The position numbers and the translations under genes are program-made. Of a DNA stretch of 33,583 nucleotides, positions 1 to 8,866 are shown piece by piece. A model generated the notes under the pieces. That model saw only the letters and a list, made by a program, of their open reading frames with translations, did not search any database and was not told the DNA's origin. Location: NCBI GenBank assembly GCA_014879835.1, contig JACSRJ010000345.1, forward strand, positions 1-33,583. The letters are read 5' to 3'. The stretch comes from Anaerolinea sp. (GTDB lineage: Bacteria; Chloroflexota; Anaerolineae; Aggregatilineales; UBA2796). The number at the start of each line of letters is the position of its first letter. Position 1 is the stretch's first letter.

Positions 1-113
1 CCTTGACCTCCATAACCCTCTCCCTCCAGGCTTCTTTCCCTCTTTTGATGTGGTGTTGGGTAGCTAGATACTTCCTCTCTGATGTGTGAGAACTTCATAA
101 AAGAGGAATGCTC

Positions 114-452
114 ATGGTTGTAAAGCGTATTCAGGCGAACTATGATTACCTCCAAGAGGTTATGAAGCAGTTTATGCGCCACGCCGATATGACTGTCGCG
201 CTCACGGTTCAGATCGAAGGGTTGGTCGATCAGCTTCAGGGCGGGGCATGGCGGGGTGTGGGCGCGGAGGTATTCTACGTCGAGGTGCGCGATCTGATCC
301 TGCCCGCCATGCGCAAACTGGAAGACGCCCTGCAATTTGCCGGCGAGGCGGCGGAGGAAGCGGGGAATTGGGTGAGGGTCAATTCCCCTTCGGGCAAAAT
401 ATGCCCTCGCCTCAGCTCTCCACGAGGGAGAATTGGAGCGGAATGTGGCTGA
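114..452 (+). CDS. WXG100 (ESAT-6-like) family protein, C-terminus probably altered
   Basis: Small helical protein of 112 residues. A WxG motif (W46-R47-G48) sits in the middle, preceded and followed by predicted amphipathic helices (residues 5-42 and 51-86). This is the helix-turn-helix hairpin plan of WXG100 proteins, which are usually exported by type VII (ESX) systems as dimers. I chose the ATG at 114 because GAGG at 103-106 lies 7 bases upstream; an ATG at 108 is too close to it. Family members usually end soon after the second helix with an acidic, Gln/Ala-rich tail. Here the frame instead runs into a palindromic stretch from about 362, giving a Pro/Ser/Arg/Cys-rich tail of about 25 residues that looks unlike the family. 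No EccC or other secretion gene is in the window. Family call fairly sure; role unknown. Confidence 0.72.
   Translation: MVVKRIQANYDYLQEVMKQFMRHADMTVALTVQIEGLVDQLQGGAWRGVGAEVFYVEVRDLILPAMRKLEDALQFAGEAAEEAGNWVRVNSPSGKICPRLSSPRGRIGAECG
362..411. repeat. Palindromic element inside the 3' end of the WXG100 gene
   Basis: A perfect 9-bp stem (362-370 with 380-388, GGGGAATTG/CAATTCCCC) is followed by a 5-bp hairpin (392-396 with 402-406). An alternative wobble-containing helix, 371-378 with 404-411, competes with it. Downstream C/T- and G/A-rich blocks resemble the cores of other intergenic hairpins in the window. Confidence 0.6.
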
Positions 453-467
453 ACGCCGTTGAACCCC

Positions 468-1316
468 CTAAGTCCTGCCGGGTGTGCCCCCTGCCCGATC
501 ACTGGCCCCGGTCTGAGCATCATCCAAATCCAGCCCAATATCAAAGGTCGCGGTTACGCCTGATTCCAGTTCCAGTTCAGCCAGCATCTCGGCTGTCATG
601 GGGGCCATATCTAGCGTGAGCAGTCCGTCGCTCTGCCGGAAGATGTTATCGCGGCTGTTGGCCATGTTCGGCAGCCCTCTGGCTGTGTAAGGTGCATCTG
701 CGTAGATCTTTTCGATCTGGGCCGGATCAAAAAACAACTGCGAGGTGAACTCATAACCGGAGGTGCTCTCAGGGTCGGCGCGAATCTTGAAGTGGATATG
801 CACCGCCCGTCCACTGTACCAACCGGGCACAATGGTCAGAAATTCAGCGATGCCGCGATCATCGGTCACTTGATAGCCACGCAGCCACATTTGCCCACTG
901 GTGTCGAATCTCGCGTCCTGAACACCAGAATACCGGCCTTCAGCGTCACAGTGCCAAATATCAACATGAGCACCTGCCAAGGGTGCGCAAACGCCCCCGG
1001 TCACATTTGATACCCGATAGATCAGGCGCAGCGGCAGCCCTTCTTTGATGCTCCCATCGCGGGGATCAACCCGAATGTCAAAACGGTTCAACTGCCCATC
1101 CACAAAGTAGGGCCCTTCGGTCAGTTCGGGGCGCACGACACACGCCGGGACGGGCGTTGGGGAGGGTGTTGCGGTGGGTGAGCCTTGCGCGGATACGCTG
1201 CGAGGCAGGCTCATACCTGCGATCAAGGCGGCGCTGGCTCCACCCAAAAGTGCCAGCATCTCACGTCGAGTCAATACCCGGCCAACAGGCTTGTCGTCAT
1301 CATGCACTTCGGTCAC
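468..1316 (-). CDS. Tat-exported intradiol ring-cleavage dioxygenase family protein
   Basis: Protein of 282 residues. The N-terminus has a twin-arginine signal (T17-R18-R19-E-M-L, hydrophobic stretch 21-36, likely cleavage near A43). A Pro/Thr-rich linker (46-57) follows, then an intradiol dioxygenase beta-sandwich. The non-haem Fe(III) ligands of the family are all visible: Tyr129 in DAEGRY, Tyr167 in PGWYSGR, and His173 and His175 in VHIHFK. The EGPYF motif (68-71) is also typical. Known members open catechol-type rings between the two hydroxyls; extracytoplasmic members are common but their substrates are mostly unknown. Starts at GTG 1316, with GGAG 9 bases upstream. Convergent with the WXG100 gene (15-bp gap). 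No aromatic-degradation genes are nearby, so the substrate cannot be inferred. Confidence 0.9.
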   Translation of the reverse strand: MTEVHDDDKPVGRVLTRREMLALLGGASAALIAGMSLPRSVSAQGSPTATPSPTPVPACVVRPELTEGPYFVDGQLNRFDIRVDPRDGSIKEGLPLRLIYRVSNVTGGVCAPLAGAHVDIWHCDAEGRYSGVQDARFDTSGQMWLRGYQVTDDRGIAEFLTIVPGWYSGRAVHIHFKIRADPESTSGYEFTSQLFFDPAQIEKIYADAPYTARGLPNMANSRDNIFRQSDGLLTLDMAPMTAEMLAELELESGVTATFDIGLDLDDAQTGASDRAGGTPGRT

Positions 1317-1356
1317 AGTCGCTCTCTCCTGATTTTTGTTTATGGTGATAAGAAGA

Positions 1357-1365
1357 ATTGTAGCA
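1357..1365 (-). promoter_or_regulatory. Extended -10 element for the dioxygenase gene
   Basis: On the minus strand the sequence reads TGCTACAAT, an extended -10 box. It would place transcription start near 1350 and give a leader of about 34 bases before GTG 1316. No convincing -35 box is present. Confidence 0.4.
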
Positions 1366-1444
1366 GTGACTTGTGCAGAAGTTGGGCAGGGTACATGAGT
1401 ACCAAGTGAAGGGGAGTGTAGGTCAGAGGGGCCACGCTAAACAA

Positions 1445-1477
1445 CAAAAATCCCCTTCTCTCAGTGAAGAAGGGGAT
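1445..1477 (-). terminator. Intrinsic terminator of rho
   Basis: A perfect 10-bp stem (1450-1459 with 1468-1477) has an 8-base loop. On the minus strand it is followed directly by a T-rich tract (1449 down to 1440). It lies 20 bp beyond the rho stop codon. Confidence 0.88.
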
Positions 1478-1497
1478 TCAAGAGAGGTATGGACGGT

Positions 1498-2772
1498 TTA
1501 CGCCCGGTCCAGCGTTTCCATGAACTCTTCGTTGCTGTCGGTCTGACGCAGTCGGTTGAGCAGGGCCTCAGTTGCACCGATCAACCCTAAACCTGCGCCA
1601 TTAGGCGGATCTGCCAGCATTTGACCCAACATACGACGCATCACAAACACCCGCTGCAAAATATCCGGGCCAAGCAGGAATTCCTCGCGTCGGGTCGCGG
1701 ATTTCTCTACGTCGAAGGCAGGGAAAATACGACGCTCCTGAAGTTTACGGCTTAGGTGCAGTTCCATGTTCCCGGTACCTTTAAACTCCTCGTAAATCAC
1801 CTCGTCCATCTTGCTTCCCGTATCCACCAGACAGGTCGCAATGATGGTCAGTGAGCCGCCTTCCTCAATGTTACGGGCTGCCCCAAAAAAGTGTTTGGGC
1901 GGGTACAATGCGGAAGGATCAAGACCGCCCGTGAGGGTTCGCCCGGAGGGAGGGACGGTTAAGTTATAGGCGCGGGTCAGGCGGGTGATGCTGTCCAGCA
2001 TGATCACCACATGCTTTTTGATCTCCACCAACCGCTTCGCTCGATCCAGCGCCATTTCTGCCACCCGCACATGATTGGTCACGGGATCATCAAAGGTTGA
2101 GCTTACCACCTCTGCCTCAACCGAGCGATCAATGTCGGTCACTTCTTCAGGGCGCTCACCGATCAGCACAACCATCAAGTGCGCTTCGGGATGATTACGG
2201 CTGATTGCGTTGGCGATCTCCTTCAACACCGTGGTTTTCCCGGCTTTAGGCGGGGAGACGATCAAACCACGCTGCCCCTTACCGATGGGAGCAATCAAAT
2301 TTAGAAGTCGGGTTGAAAGAATGCGGGGATTGGTTTCGAGATTAAAACGCACCTGCGGGAAGATCGGGGTGAGGTGTTCAAACTGGGCCCGGCTTTTGGC
2401 GGTTTCGGGGTCTTGTCCGTTAACCGCTTCTACCCGCAGCAGCCCAAAATACTTCTCAGTATCTTTTGGTGGGCGCACCTGACCGATGACCATATCCCCA
2501 GTGCGAAGGTTAAACCGCCGGATCTGGGTCTGACTGACGTAAATGTCATCTTGTCCCGGCAGGTAGTGTTCGGAGCGCAAAAAACCGATCCCGTCGTCGA
2601 TGATTTCCAATACCCCACCGCGCAGTTCAAGCCCTTGTTTTTCGGCTTTATCGCGCAGCAGGCGAAGGATCAGGTCTGGCTTTTTTAAGCGACTGTAGCC
2701 CGCGATTCCAACGTCACGCGCTAAAGAACGGAGACTTTCAAGATTCAGTGTTTCCAGGTCTGCGATATCCAT
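1498..2772 (-). CDS. rho: Transcription termination factor Rho
   Basis: Hexameric RNA helicase/ATPase that ends transcription of untranslated RNA. At 424 residues it is the normal length without a large insertion. Order: N-terminal Rho-N helices (1-45); RNA-binding cold-shock/OB domain (about 50-115) with GFLR (63-66) and [11 protein letters not shown] (83-93); then the RecA-like ATPase. In the ATPase, Walker A is PPKAGKT (174-180), GERPEEV is at 206-211, Walker B is VVIMLDS (255-261), the Q-loop region follows at 262-285, and the R-loop/[11 protein letters not shown] segment is at 332-342. ATG at 2772 is the only sensible start; its Shine-Dalgarno is weak (AAGGG about 15 bases upstream). Followed by its own intrinsic terminator, so probably monocistronic. 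Confidence 0.98.
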   Translation of the reverse strand: MDIADLETLNLESLRSLARDVGIAGYSRLKKPDLILRLLRDKAEKQGLELRGGVLEIIDDGIGFLRSEHYLPGQDDIYVSQTQIRRFNLRTGDMVIGQVRPPKDTEKYFGLLRVEAVNGQDPETAKSRAQFEHLTPIFPQVRFNLETNPRILSTRLLNLIAPIGKGQRGLIVSPPKAGKTTVLKEIANAISRNHPEAHLMVVLIGERPEEVTDIDRSVEAEVVSSTFDDPVTNHVRVAEMALDRAKRLVEIKKHVVIMLDSITRLTRAYNLTVPPSGRTLTGGLDPSALYPPKHFFGAARNIEEGGSLTIIATCLVDTGSKMDEVIYEEFKGTGNMELHLSRKLQERRIFPAFDVEKSATRREEFLLGPDILQRVFVMRRMLGQMLADPPNGAGLGLIGATEALLNRLRQTDSNEEFMETLDRA

Positions 2773-3141
2773 ACGGAACTTCTGTTACCCTTGTGGACAG
2801 ATGAGATGAATTGAGTAGCTTTTGGTGAATATGATGATCAAACGGACTAGCTGATCACAATCGCTGTTCAATGCGCCCAGATTGAATTTTGGCTGTGAGA
2901 CGCAGAAAGACAATTGCAGGTGGGTCTATTCAATGGTAGCACGGGTTGCCTTGATGGTCAACAGTGATCGTTAATTCTGATTGGGAGTTACGCCCTTGCC
3001 CCATCCCCGACGGACGCTTCGCGGTGTCTACGCCCTCAGGGCAAGGGGGAAAACGAGGTTTTTGAGGGGGCATCCCCCTCAAACGCCCCTCTTTGATAAA
3101 TACAGCGCAAACGCATCCAACGGCGCAAGCCCTATCTGAGG
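2773..3141. other. Intergenic region between fbp and rho
   Basis: This 369-bp gap holds the rho leader and promoter (no convincing -35/-10 pair seen on the minus strand) and, near fbp, one copy of a dispersed palindromic element (2992-3103). No coding potential that I would support. Confidence 0.6.
2992..3103. repeat. Dispersed palindromic extragenic element, copy 1
   Basis: Outer stem CCCTTGCCC at 2993-3001 pairs with 3039-3047. Between them is a GCTTCGC mini-hairpin (3016-3022). A perfect 10-bp hairpin then follows (3061-3070 with 3074-3083, 3-base loop). The order of blocks, a CATCCCC block, the CGCTTCGCGGTG block, the GAGGGGG hairpin and TTTGATAAATA, is shared with 30681-30800; the first two recur at the window end. 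Confidence 0.75.
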
Positions 3142-4218
3142 TTAATGATCCTTCTTTTCCGAAAGGTGCTGCCCATTCCGGTAGGGGATATAGGCCCGCA
3201 ACCATTCCTGATCATGCTCGTGAATCAAGCTTTCGGCTTTTTGCACTAACACCTTATCACCGATGAACAATGGGGTGCGCTGATGAAGTTGATGGGGCTG
3301 AATCTCAAGGATATTATCATATCCATCAGAGCCATAACCACCTGCCTGTTCCATCAGATAGGACAGCGGCGCGCATTCGTAGAGCAAACGCAGTTTCCCC
3401 GCAGGCTTGAGCGGATCACGTAGATCACCGGGGTAAATGTAGACGCCGCCTTTTAAGAGGATGCGATGAAAATCGGCTACCAATGCGCCCATGTAACGTC
3501 CATCAAGGGGCTTTCGATGGGGATCGTCGGTGGCCCGCACCCAGTTGAGGTAACGGCGCACACCCTCCGTCCAGTAGCGTTCGTTGCCCTGATTGCAGCC
3601 ATAAAACCGAGGGGTCTGCGGGATGCGAATGCTCTCATGGCTGAGCAGGAACTCACCTACCGAAGGGTCAAGGGTGAAACCGTGAACGCCATCGCCTACG
3701 CTGTAAACCATCATGGTGCTGGGGCCATAAACAATATAACCAGCGGCCACAATATCGCGCCCTTTTTGAAGCACATCTTCTAGCACCCCGCGAGGACTGC
3801 TGCTGATCTTCCGGTGAATCGCAAAGATCGTGCCCATACTGGCATTCACATCGACATTTCCGGAGCCATCAAGGGGATCATAGACCAGTACATAATTGCC
3901 CACTGGAAAGTGATTGGGGATCGGGATGATATCCTCATGTTCCTCAGAAGCCATCAGACACACCCGCCCGGTATGATCATTCATCTTATAGAGAGTCTGA
4001 TCAGCAAACACGTCCAGTTTCATCTGCTCCTCACCTTGAACGTTGACGCTGCCATGAGAGCCGAGGATGTTCACCAGACCGGCGCGGGTGGTCTCACGGG
4101 CGATGATTTTGGCGGCAAGGGCAATATCGTACAGAAGTTGGGTTAGACTGCCACTGGCATTGGGGTGCTGGCGCTGCTTGTCAAGGATATGGCGCTCAAT
4201 GGTCATGAAGGCCGTCAT
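3142..4218 (-). CDS. fbp: Fructose-1,6-bisphosphatase, class I
   Basis: Hydrolyses fructose-1,6-bisphosphate to fructose-6-phosphate and phosphate in gluconeogenesis or the Calvin cycle; Mg-dependent and cytoplasmic. Length 358 residues, typical of class I. Visible metal and active-site motifs: SEEHE (91-95), [10 protein letters not shown] (112-121; the common form is DPLDGSSN) followed by [13 protein letters not shown], and the substrate-binding block [13 protein letters not shown] (240-252). The N-terminal helices that form the AMP site in regulated homologues are present, but I cannot say whether AMP binding is kept. Start chosen at ATG 4218: GAGGA (4227-4231) sits 8 bases upstream, whereas the ATG at 4233 has no such site. 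Transcribed away from the next gene; 166 bp of divergent promoter region lies between them. Confidence 0.96.
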   Translation of the reverse strand: MTAFMTIERHILDKQRQHPNASGSLTQLLYDIALAAKIIARETTRAGLVNILGSHGSVNVQGEEQMKLDVFADQTLYKMNDHTGRVCLMASEEHEDIIPIPNHFPVGNYVLVYDPLDGSGNVDVNASMGTIFAIHRKISSSPRGVLEDVLQKGRDIVAAGYIVYGPSTMMVYSVGDGVHGFTLDPSVGEFLLSHESIRIPQTPRFYGCNQGNERYWTEGVRRYLNWVRATDDPHRKPLDGRYMGALVADFHRILLKGGVYIYPGDLRDPLKPAGKLRLLYECAPLSYLMEQAGGYGSDGYDNILEIQPHQLHQRTPLFIGDKVLVQKAESLIHEHDQEWLRAYIPYRNGQHLSEKKDH

Positions 4219-4384
4219 GAATAATTTCCTCAAATATCGTTACCAAACATTATCTTGTGCGTATTATCTGTATAACGGCTGAGGGAATCGTAAGGTTTAG
4301 CGGTGCAGCCGTTCTCTGCTAAATTCTCAAAAATCAAAAAGGCATTCCGCCTTCAATAGTAGATCGGAGATCGAGTTAGACGCA

Positions 4385-5314
4385 ATGCGAAGTAATCAAT
4401 TGGGGCGCCTGCCTCCTATTCATCCTGCACTGATGCGGTACTTACCCCAAAAACTTAGCCAATGGCTGCCTGTAGGGGAAGCACGTATTGAAGAACCTAT
4501 TGTGACTGGGTTTGCGGACGAGCAAAGCACTTTGCCCCATACCCTCACGGAGATCAACAACCTGCCTCAGGCCCACAAGCACGCGATCTATCGCAGTTTG
4601 CTGCCCACCATTCTGCTTGAGCGGTTTCACATTGACCCGCTTGCCCTCTCACGAGAGGGAGAGCCGCTGGTATTCATCTCCTGCCCAGAGGGATCATATA
4701 CCCTAGAGATTGCCATCTGGCGAAAAATGGATGACCCTGATCCGGTCACCTACTTGCATCTTGCGGATAAGCCTAACAACCAGATCATGGTGCTCTTTGT
4801 ACAGTTTAATGATCTGGACGCGCCTCGTTTTGATACTGATGTAGACGCGAACGGCAACCCAACGTACTTCGGTACCGCCTCCCGCAATATCCCTGCGGAA
4901 CTGGCGGCAATGAAGGCAGGGCTTGCCCCGGGACAGGTGCGCAAGGGCTTATCTATGTTCCGGGAGTTTATGCCCTTGTTTGAGCGCTTTCTGACCCGGA
5001 TGGGGCACGAGATGTACTTTCTGGAACCATTGGCCTATCATACCGCGGTGATCTTTGAGCGGATGGGTTTCGGTTATATGCGGGGACAGCGCGAGATGGA
5101 GGAGATTCACCGTGAGTTTCAACCGGGCGGGCGTTATTACAGCCAGCTCACCGCTGATAACCCCTTCCGCTCGCCAGACGCTTGGAACCGGGTTCGTGGG
5201 CGATCTTGGGCGATCCATGATGGCATCCTTGGACACCCTTTTGACGGGTTTGAGATGTACAAACACCTCGGCAAACAAATGCAGGTGAACACCTGTCCCG
5301 AAACTCATTGGTGA
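4385..5314 (+). CDS. Conserved protein of unknown function, possible GNAT-like fold
   Basis: 309 residues, soluble, no signal peptide or membrane segment. I do not recognise a named family. The segment around 205-245 (hydrophobic strand, then YHTAVIFERMGFGYMRGQ) resembles the last helix and strand of GNAT acetyltransferases, where an aromatic residue precedes '..ERxGF'. The next gene encodes a definite tandem GNAT of the same length. The N-terminal half has several Pro-rich turns and an acidic patch (115-118). No clear acetyl-CoA pyrophosphate loop (Q/RxxGxG/A) is visible, so enzyme activity is doubtful. GGAG lies about 15 bases before ATG 4385, which is far for a ribosome site. Only 61 bp separates it from the GNAT gene, so the two are probably cotranscribed. 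Confidence 0.7.
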   Translation: MRSNQLGRLPPIHPALMRYLPQKLSQWLPVGEARIEEPIVTGFADEQSTLPHTLTEINNLPQAHKHAIYRSLLPTILLERFHIDPLALSREGEPLVFISCPEGSYTLEIAIWRKMDDPDPVTYLHLADKPNNQIMVLFVQFNDLDAPRFDTDVDANGNPTYFGTASRNIPAELAAMKAGLAPGQVRKGLSMFREFMPLFERFLTRMGHEMYFLEPLAYHTAVIFERMGFGYMRGQREMEEIHREFQPGGRYYSQLTADNPFRSPDAWNRVRGRSWAIHDGILGHPFDGFEMYKHLGKQMQVNTCPETHW

Positions 5315-5375
5315 ACCTGAGTCCGTCACCATTCATCCATCGGGCGAGTGCATTCAGAAGGTAGGAGGCAAAGTG

Positions 5376-6302
5376 ATGACCCTTCGAGCTAGACCCTATC
5401 AATCTGAGGACGATTACTGGCGCATCCGGGCCTTTCTGCGAGAAGTGTTTCTCAAGAATCAGCGCCAAGAACTAAGCTGGCAAACGGCCCGGCTTGACTA
5501 TTGGCGTTGGCATGTTAACGAAAACATCTTCCAACAGCCCCTGAACCAAGTGTTCTGGTTGTGGGAAAACAGCAGCGGCGAGATCGCCGCAATGCTGAAC
5601 TGTGAAGCGCCCGGTGATGTCTTCTTACAAGTACATCCACGGTGGCTTAGCGCCGATTTGGAAGATGAGATGCTCACACAGGGTGAGGCACACCTCGCCC
5701 GGACAGAGGCTGATGGGCGTAAGCATTTGGTAATTTGGGCGCATCAACGGGATCAGATGCGGGCCGAACTCCTGATCCGTCGAGGTTATGTTCGTACTGG
5801 TGGACGCGAAATGCAGTACTATCGAACCCTGAACGATCCCCTACCCAAAGCACAGCCACTGCCGGGATACACCCTTCGCCCATTGGGGGATACTGACGAG
5901 CACCCCGCCCGAAGTTGGCTTTCGTGGCGGGCATTTCACCCCGATGAGCCTGATGAGAAATATGAAGGCTGGGATTGGTATCTGAATGTCCAGCGTGCGC
6001 CCCTCTACCGCCGCGATCTCGATCTGGTGGCCGTGAGCGATTCGGGCGAGTTTGCGGCCTTCACCACCATCTGGTTTGATGATGTGACCCGAACCGGCAT
6101 GTTTGAGCCGGTCGGTGTGGCTCCCGAACACCAACAACGCGGCTTGGGCAAAGCCATTTTGAGTGAAGGACTGCATCGGCTTCAAAAGCTGGGGGCAACC
6201 TTAGCCGTGGTCACAGGTTCTTCAGCGGCCGCTACAGCCCTCTACGGGCGGGTATTTTCGCCTCAGTTTATGTTGGTGGAAGTGTGGGAACGCTTCTGGT
6301 AG
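5376..6302 (+). CDS. Tandem GNAT-domain N-acetyltransferase
   Basis: 308 residues forming two GNAT-like halves (about 1-155 and 162-308). Only the second keeps a clear acetyl-CoA binding signature: VGVAPEHQQRGLGKAIL at about 246-262, with the pyrophosphate loop QQRGLG at 253-258. A helix and the VVTGSSAAATALYGRVF segment follow, typical of the end of the fold. The first half has the matching strand/helix order and ends in LIRRGYVRTGG, but its cofactor loop is degenerate. Such two-domain GNATs include mycothiol synthase-like enzymes; the substrate here is unknown. Start at ATG 5376, with GGAGG (5364-5368) 7 bases upstream; a GTG at 5373 is less well placed. Ends in a strong terminator shared with the convergent PBP2 gene. 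Confidence 0.88.
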   Translation: MTLRARPYQSEDDYWRIRAFLREVFLKNQRQELSWQTARLDYWRWHVNENIFQQPLNQVFWLWENSSGEIAAMLNCEAPGDVFLQVHPRWLSADLEDEMLTQGEAHLARTEADGRKHLVIWAHQRDQMRAELLIRRGYVRTGGREMQYYRTLNDPLPKAQPLPGYTLRPLGDTDEHPARSWLSWRAFHPDEPDEKYEGWDWYLNVQRAPLYRRDLDLVAVSDSGEFAAFTTIWFDDVTRTGMFEPVGVAPEHQQRGLGKAILSEGLHRLQKLGATLAVVTGSSAAATALYGRVFSPQFMLVEVWERFW

Positions 6303-6351
6303 CGAAAAGTCAGCAGGTCTGGCGAAACCGGGTGCTTCCTGTATTTTCTCA

Positions 6352-6391
6352 CCGCTCCATTGTGCCTTGCACAATGGAGCGGGCTTTTTTT
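6352..6391 (+). terminator. Intrinsic terminator after the GNAT gene
   Basis: A perfect 14-bp stem (6352-6365 with 6369-6382, 3-base loop) is followed by GC and seven Ts (6385-6391). The T tract touches the stop codon of the convergent PBP2 gene. On the minus strand no T tract follows, so it works mainly for the plus strand. Confidence 0.93.
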
Positions 6392-8724
6392 CACTGGGAC
6401 ATGGTGCAGGGTGGTACATCGGCGGTTTCGCCCAGACGGAGCCGCTCGCCCTTCAAGCGGAAGTAGCAGTCCATCACGTTTTTGACCACCGGTAATGCGT
6501 TTTTGGAGCCTTCGCCCGCGTTGTAAACGAAGGCGATCACCGCAATTTCCGGGTTTTCAAAGGGTGCATACCCCACATACCACGCATGAGAAGGCCACTG
6601 ACCGGGAATGCACAAGCCTAAACCAGCAGCAATATCATCACAGTATTCGGCGGTACCTGTTTTGCCGGCCACCTGTACATACCCCAAAGCGGCAGGAATC
6701 GCCGTCCCGCCCTCACCAATAACTGCTTGAAGCATCCCCTGCTGCACGATCTTGATGTTTTCTGGGCTGACAAAAGGTGGTTGGTAATTGCGGTAAATAG
6801 CGTCGTTGATCTGACGTTGGTTGCATACCCCGCCAAAGATGTAACTGTAGGGGATATTGACGCTGTAATCAATGACTCCAAATTCTTGATGGTTCACCTT
6901 GCCCCGATAGTTTTCGACAAATTCCGGGGTACAGGCGGGTAGGTTGGGATCGTACTCGTCATTTTCTGGGTTACGATACGGGCTGCGCGGCTCACAAATG
7001 CAGGTGAGGCTGTTTTTCCCCTGTATGAGCATATCCTCTTTGAGGTTGAGGACGATGGTCAGGTTGGGATCAGGGCGGCGAATGGTGCGGGCGATCTTGG
7101 GGGTGAAAGATTCCAACACATTATCTTCAGAGTCGAGCCAATCCTTGATGATCGTCGGTTGGTACAGCATCCCACCATTAATCAGAGGCACTGTGGAGGC
7201 CAGTAATTGCAGGGGCGTAACGACGACGTAACCCTGACCAAAGGCTGCATTATAGGTGTCTCCGGTTGACCAACTCTCGCCGTAGACCCGGCGCTTCCAT
7301 GTGCGATCAGGCATTTGTCCGGGGTTTTCGTAAGGCAGTTCAATCCCGGTCTCGACTCCAATATTAAAAGCCGTCGCATAACGGTACAGATTCTCAATGC
7401 CCAAGCCGCCTTTTTTGAGCACCGCCGAGACATTGGGATCAGGGTTGCCACCGCCGACCTGATAAAAGTAGACGTCACAACTCCATGCAATCCCTCGAAT
7501 CATGTCCACCTGCTGGTGACCACTCCGCAGCCAGCACACAAAACGCTGCCGTGTGCCTACATCGTTGAGCGCAAAACTGTTTTCAATGAACAGATCCCCC
7601 CCATCAAAGAGCTGATAATCTGCGGGCACCACATTTTCTTGCAGTACCCCAGCCGCCGTCACCAACTTCCACACTGATCCCGGCGGATAAAGGGACTGGA
7701 TCGCGTGATTCACCAGTGGCGTTTGTGGCTCTTTGGCGATCCGCAGGTAATACTCACCATCAATAGCACGGGCGAAGCGGGTGTTATCATAGGTGGGCAG
7801 ACTGACCATCGCCAGCACTTCTCCGGTACGTGGATCCATGGCGATGACCACCCCAGATATGGTTTTTAGCTGCTGGGCTTCAGCATTGATGATGTTGATC
7901 CGATCCTGAAGCTGCTGTTCTGCATATTTTTGTAGGGCCAGATCAATGGTCAGACGGATGTTTTTGCCTGCTTCTGGTTCGTCACGACGGATGATGTTCA
8001 CCGGCTGCCCGGCCACGTCCACCGTTTGGGTGAGCAGCCCACGTCTGCCCGCGAGATCATCTTCAAGATAGGCCTCAACGCCAGCATACCCCACCCGTTC
8101 AAAAGCGGGATTGTAGCCTTGTTCGCGTAGGGTATTGGCTTCTTCTTCACCGATAGGGCCGAGATACCCGATAATTTGCGCAGTGGTGCCCCCACTTGGG
8201 TACTGGCGCACTGAGACCGCTTCGACCTGAACACCGGGCAGGTTCTTAATGTCCTCAAGGATGATCTGGGCAATGCGCTGATCGACGTCGGACTTCACCA
8301 CCACTGGACGGTAGGGCGCGATGCCCTGCCCTTCCGAAACGAGGTCTTGCAGGCTACGCACAAAACGTTTCCCCGCAGCGTCAGCAGCGGCGCGAGTGGC
8401 AGGTACATCGATCAAGGCTGCCAGACGGTTGAGGATGCGCAGCACATCGTTGGGATCATCGGGCAGATTGGCCGGGGTAATCGAGACATTAAAAGCAGGC
8501 GCATTGAGGGCCAGCGGTTTGCCATAACGGTCATAGATCACCCCACGAGGCGCGGGCAGAGGCACACTTTGAACGGCGTTTTCCAAAGCTGCGGCATTAA
8601 AGGATTCATATTCAATGAATTGAAACTGATACAACCGAGCAATCAGGATCAAAAAGACCACGACCATAACGCTCGCAAAGATAAACAAGCGTGGCCCCTG
8701 AAACGGTAAAAGTTGATCGCGCAT
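6391..8724 (-). CDS. mrdA: Penicillin-binding protein 2 (class B transpeptidase) with Cys-bearing insertion
   Basis: Cross-links peptidoglycan during cell elongation, anchored in the membrane with its catalytic domain outside. 777 residues, against about 630 in E. coli PBP2. One membrane anchor lies at about 12-34. The dimerisation/pedestal domain starts at RGVIYDRYGKPLALN (60-74). The transpeptidase motifs are SVWK (350-353, nucleophile Ser350), SCD (415-417, where E. coli PBP2 also has SxD) and KTGTAE (688-693). The extra length is mainly a segment at about 550-653 between the second and third motifs, with Cys at 575, 577, 598 and 634; further Cys are at 397, 695, 705, 753 and 773. Start at ATG 8724, with AGGAAGG 5 bases upstream. 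No mreBCD or rodA neighbours are in the window. Confidence 0.93.
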   Translation of the reverse strand: MRDQLLPFQGPRLFIFASVMVVVFLILIARLYQFQFIEYESFNAAALENAVQSVPLPAPRGVIYDRYGKPLALNAPAFNVSITPANLPDDPNDVLRILNRLAALIDVPATRAAADAAGKRFVRSLQDLVSEGQGIAPYRPVVVKSDVDQRIAQIILEDIKNLPGVQVEAVSVRQYPSGGTTAQIIGYLGPIGEEEANTLREQGYNPAFERVGYAGVEAYLEDDLAGRRGLLTQTVDVAGQPVNIIRRDEPEAGKNIRLTIDLALQKYAEQQLQDRINIINAEAQQLKTISGVVIAMDPRTGEVLAMVSLPTYDNTRFARAIDGEYYLRIAKEPQTPLVNHAIQSLYPPGSVWKLVTAAGVLQENVVPADYQLFDGGDLFIENSFALNDVGTRQRFVCWLRSGHQQVDMIRGIAWSCDVYFYQVGGGNPDPNVSAVLKKGGLGIENLYRYATAFNIGVETGIELPYENPGQMPDRTWKRRVYGESWSTGDTYNAAFGQGYVVVTPLQLLASTVPLINGGMLYQPTIIKDWLDSEDNVLESFTPKIARTIRRPDPNLTIVLNLKEDMLIQGKNSLTCICEPRSPYRNPENDEYDPNLPACTPEFVENYRGKVNHQEFGVIDYSVNIPYSYIFGGVCNQRQINDAIYRNYQPPFVSPENIKIVQQGMLQAVIGEGGTAIPAALGYVQVAGKTGTAEYCDDIAAGLGLCIPGQWPSHAWYVGYAPFENPEIAVIAFVYNAGEGSKNALPVVKNVMDCYFRLKGERLRLGETADVPPCTMSQ

Positions 8725-8866
8725 GGCTGCCTTCCTATACCTCAACCGCGATCTTAACCTGAGTCGTTACCGCTGCAAGCTTTTTTAGTCCCTAACTCAT
8801 CAATGACCGCTGCCCGCCCGTGGTTACAGCCCACAGCAGGAGCAGCGCACCACGGGTATGACCGGA

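Noticed and set aside
2992-3103. Intrinsic terminator of fbp
   Set aside because: The hairpins are strong but have no T tract on the minus strand, and the same sequence recurs at other, unrelated sites, so it is better called a dispersed element.
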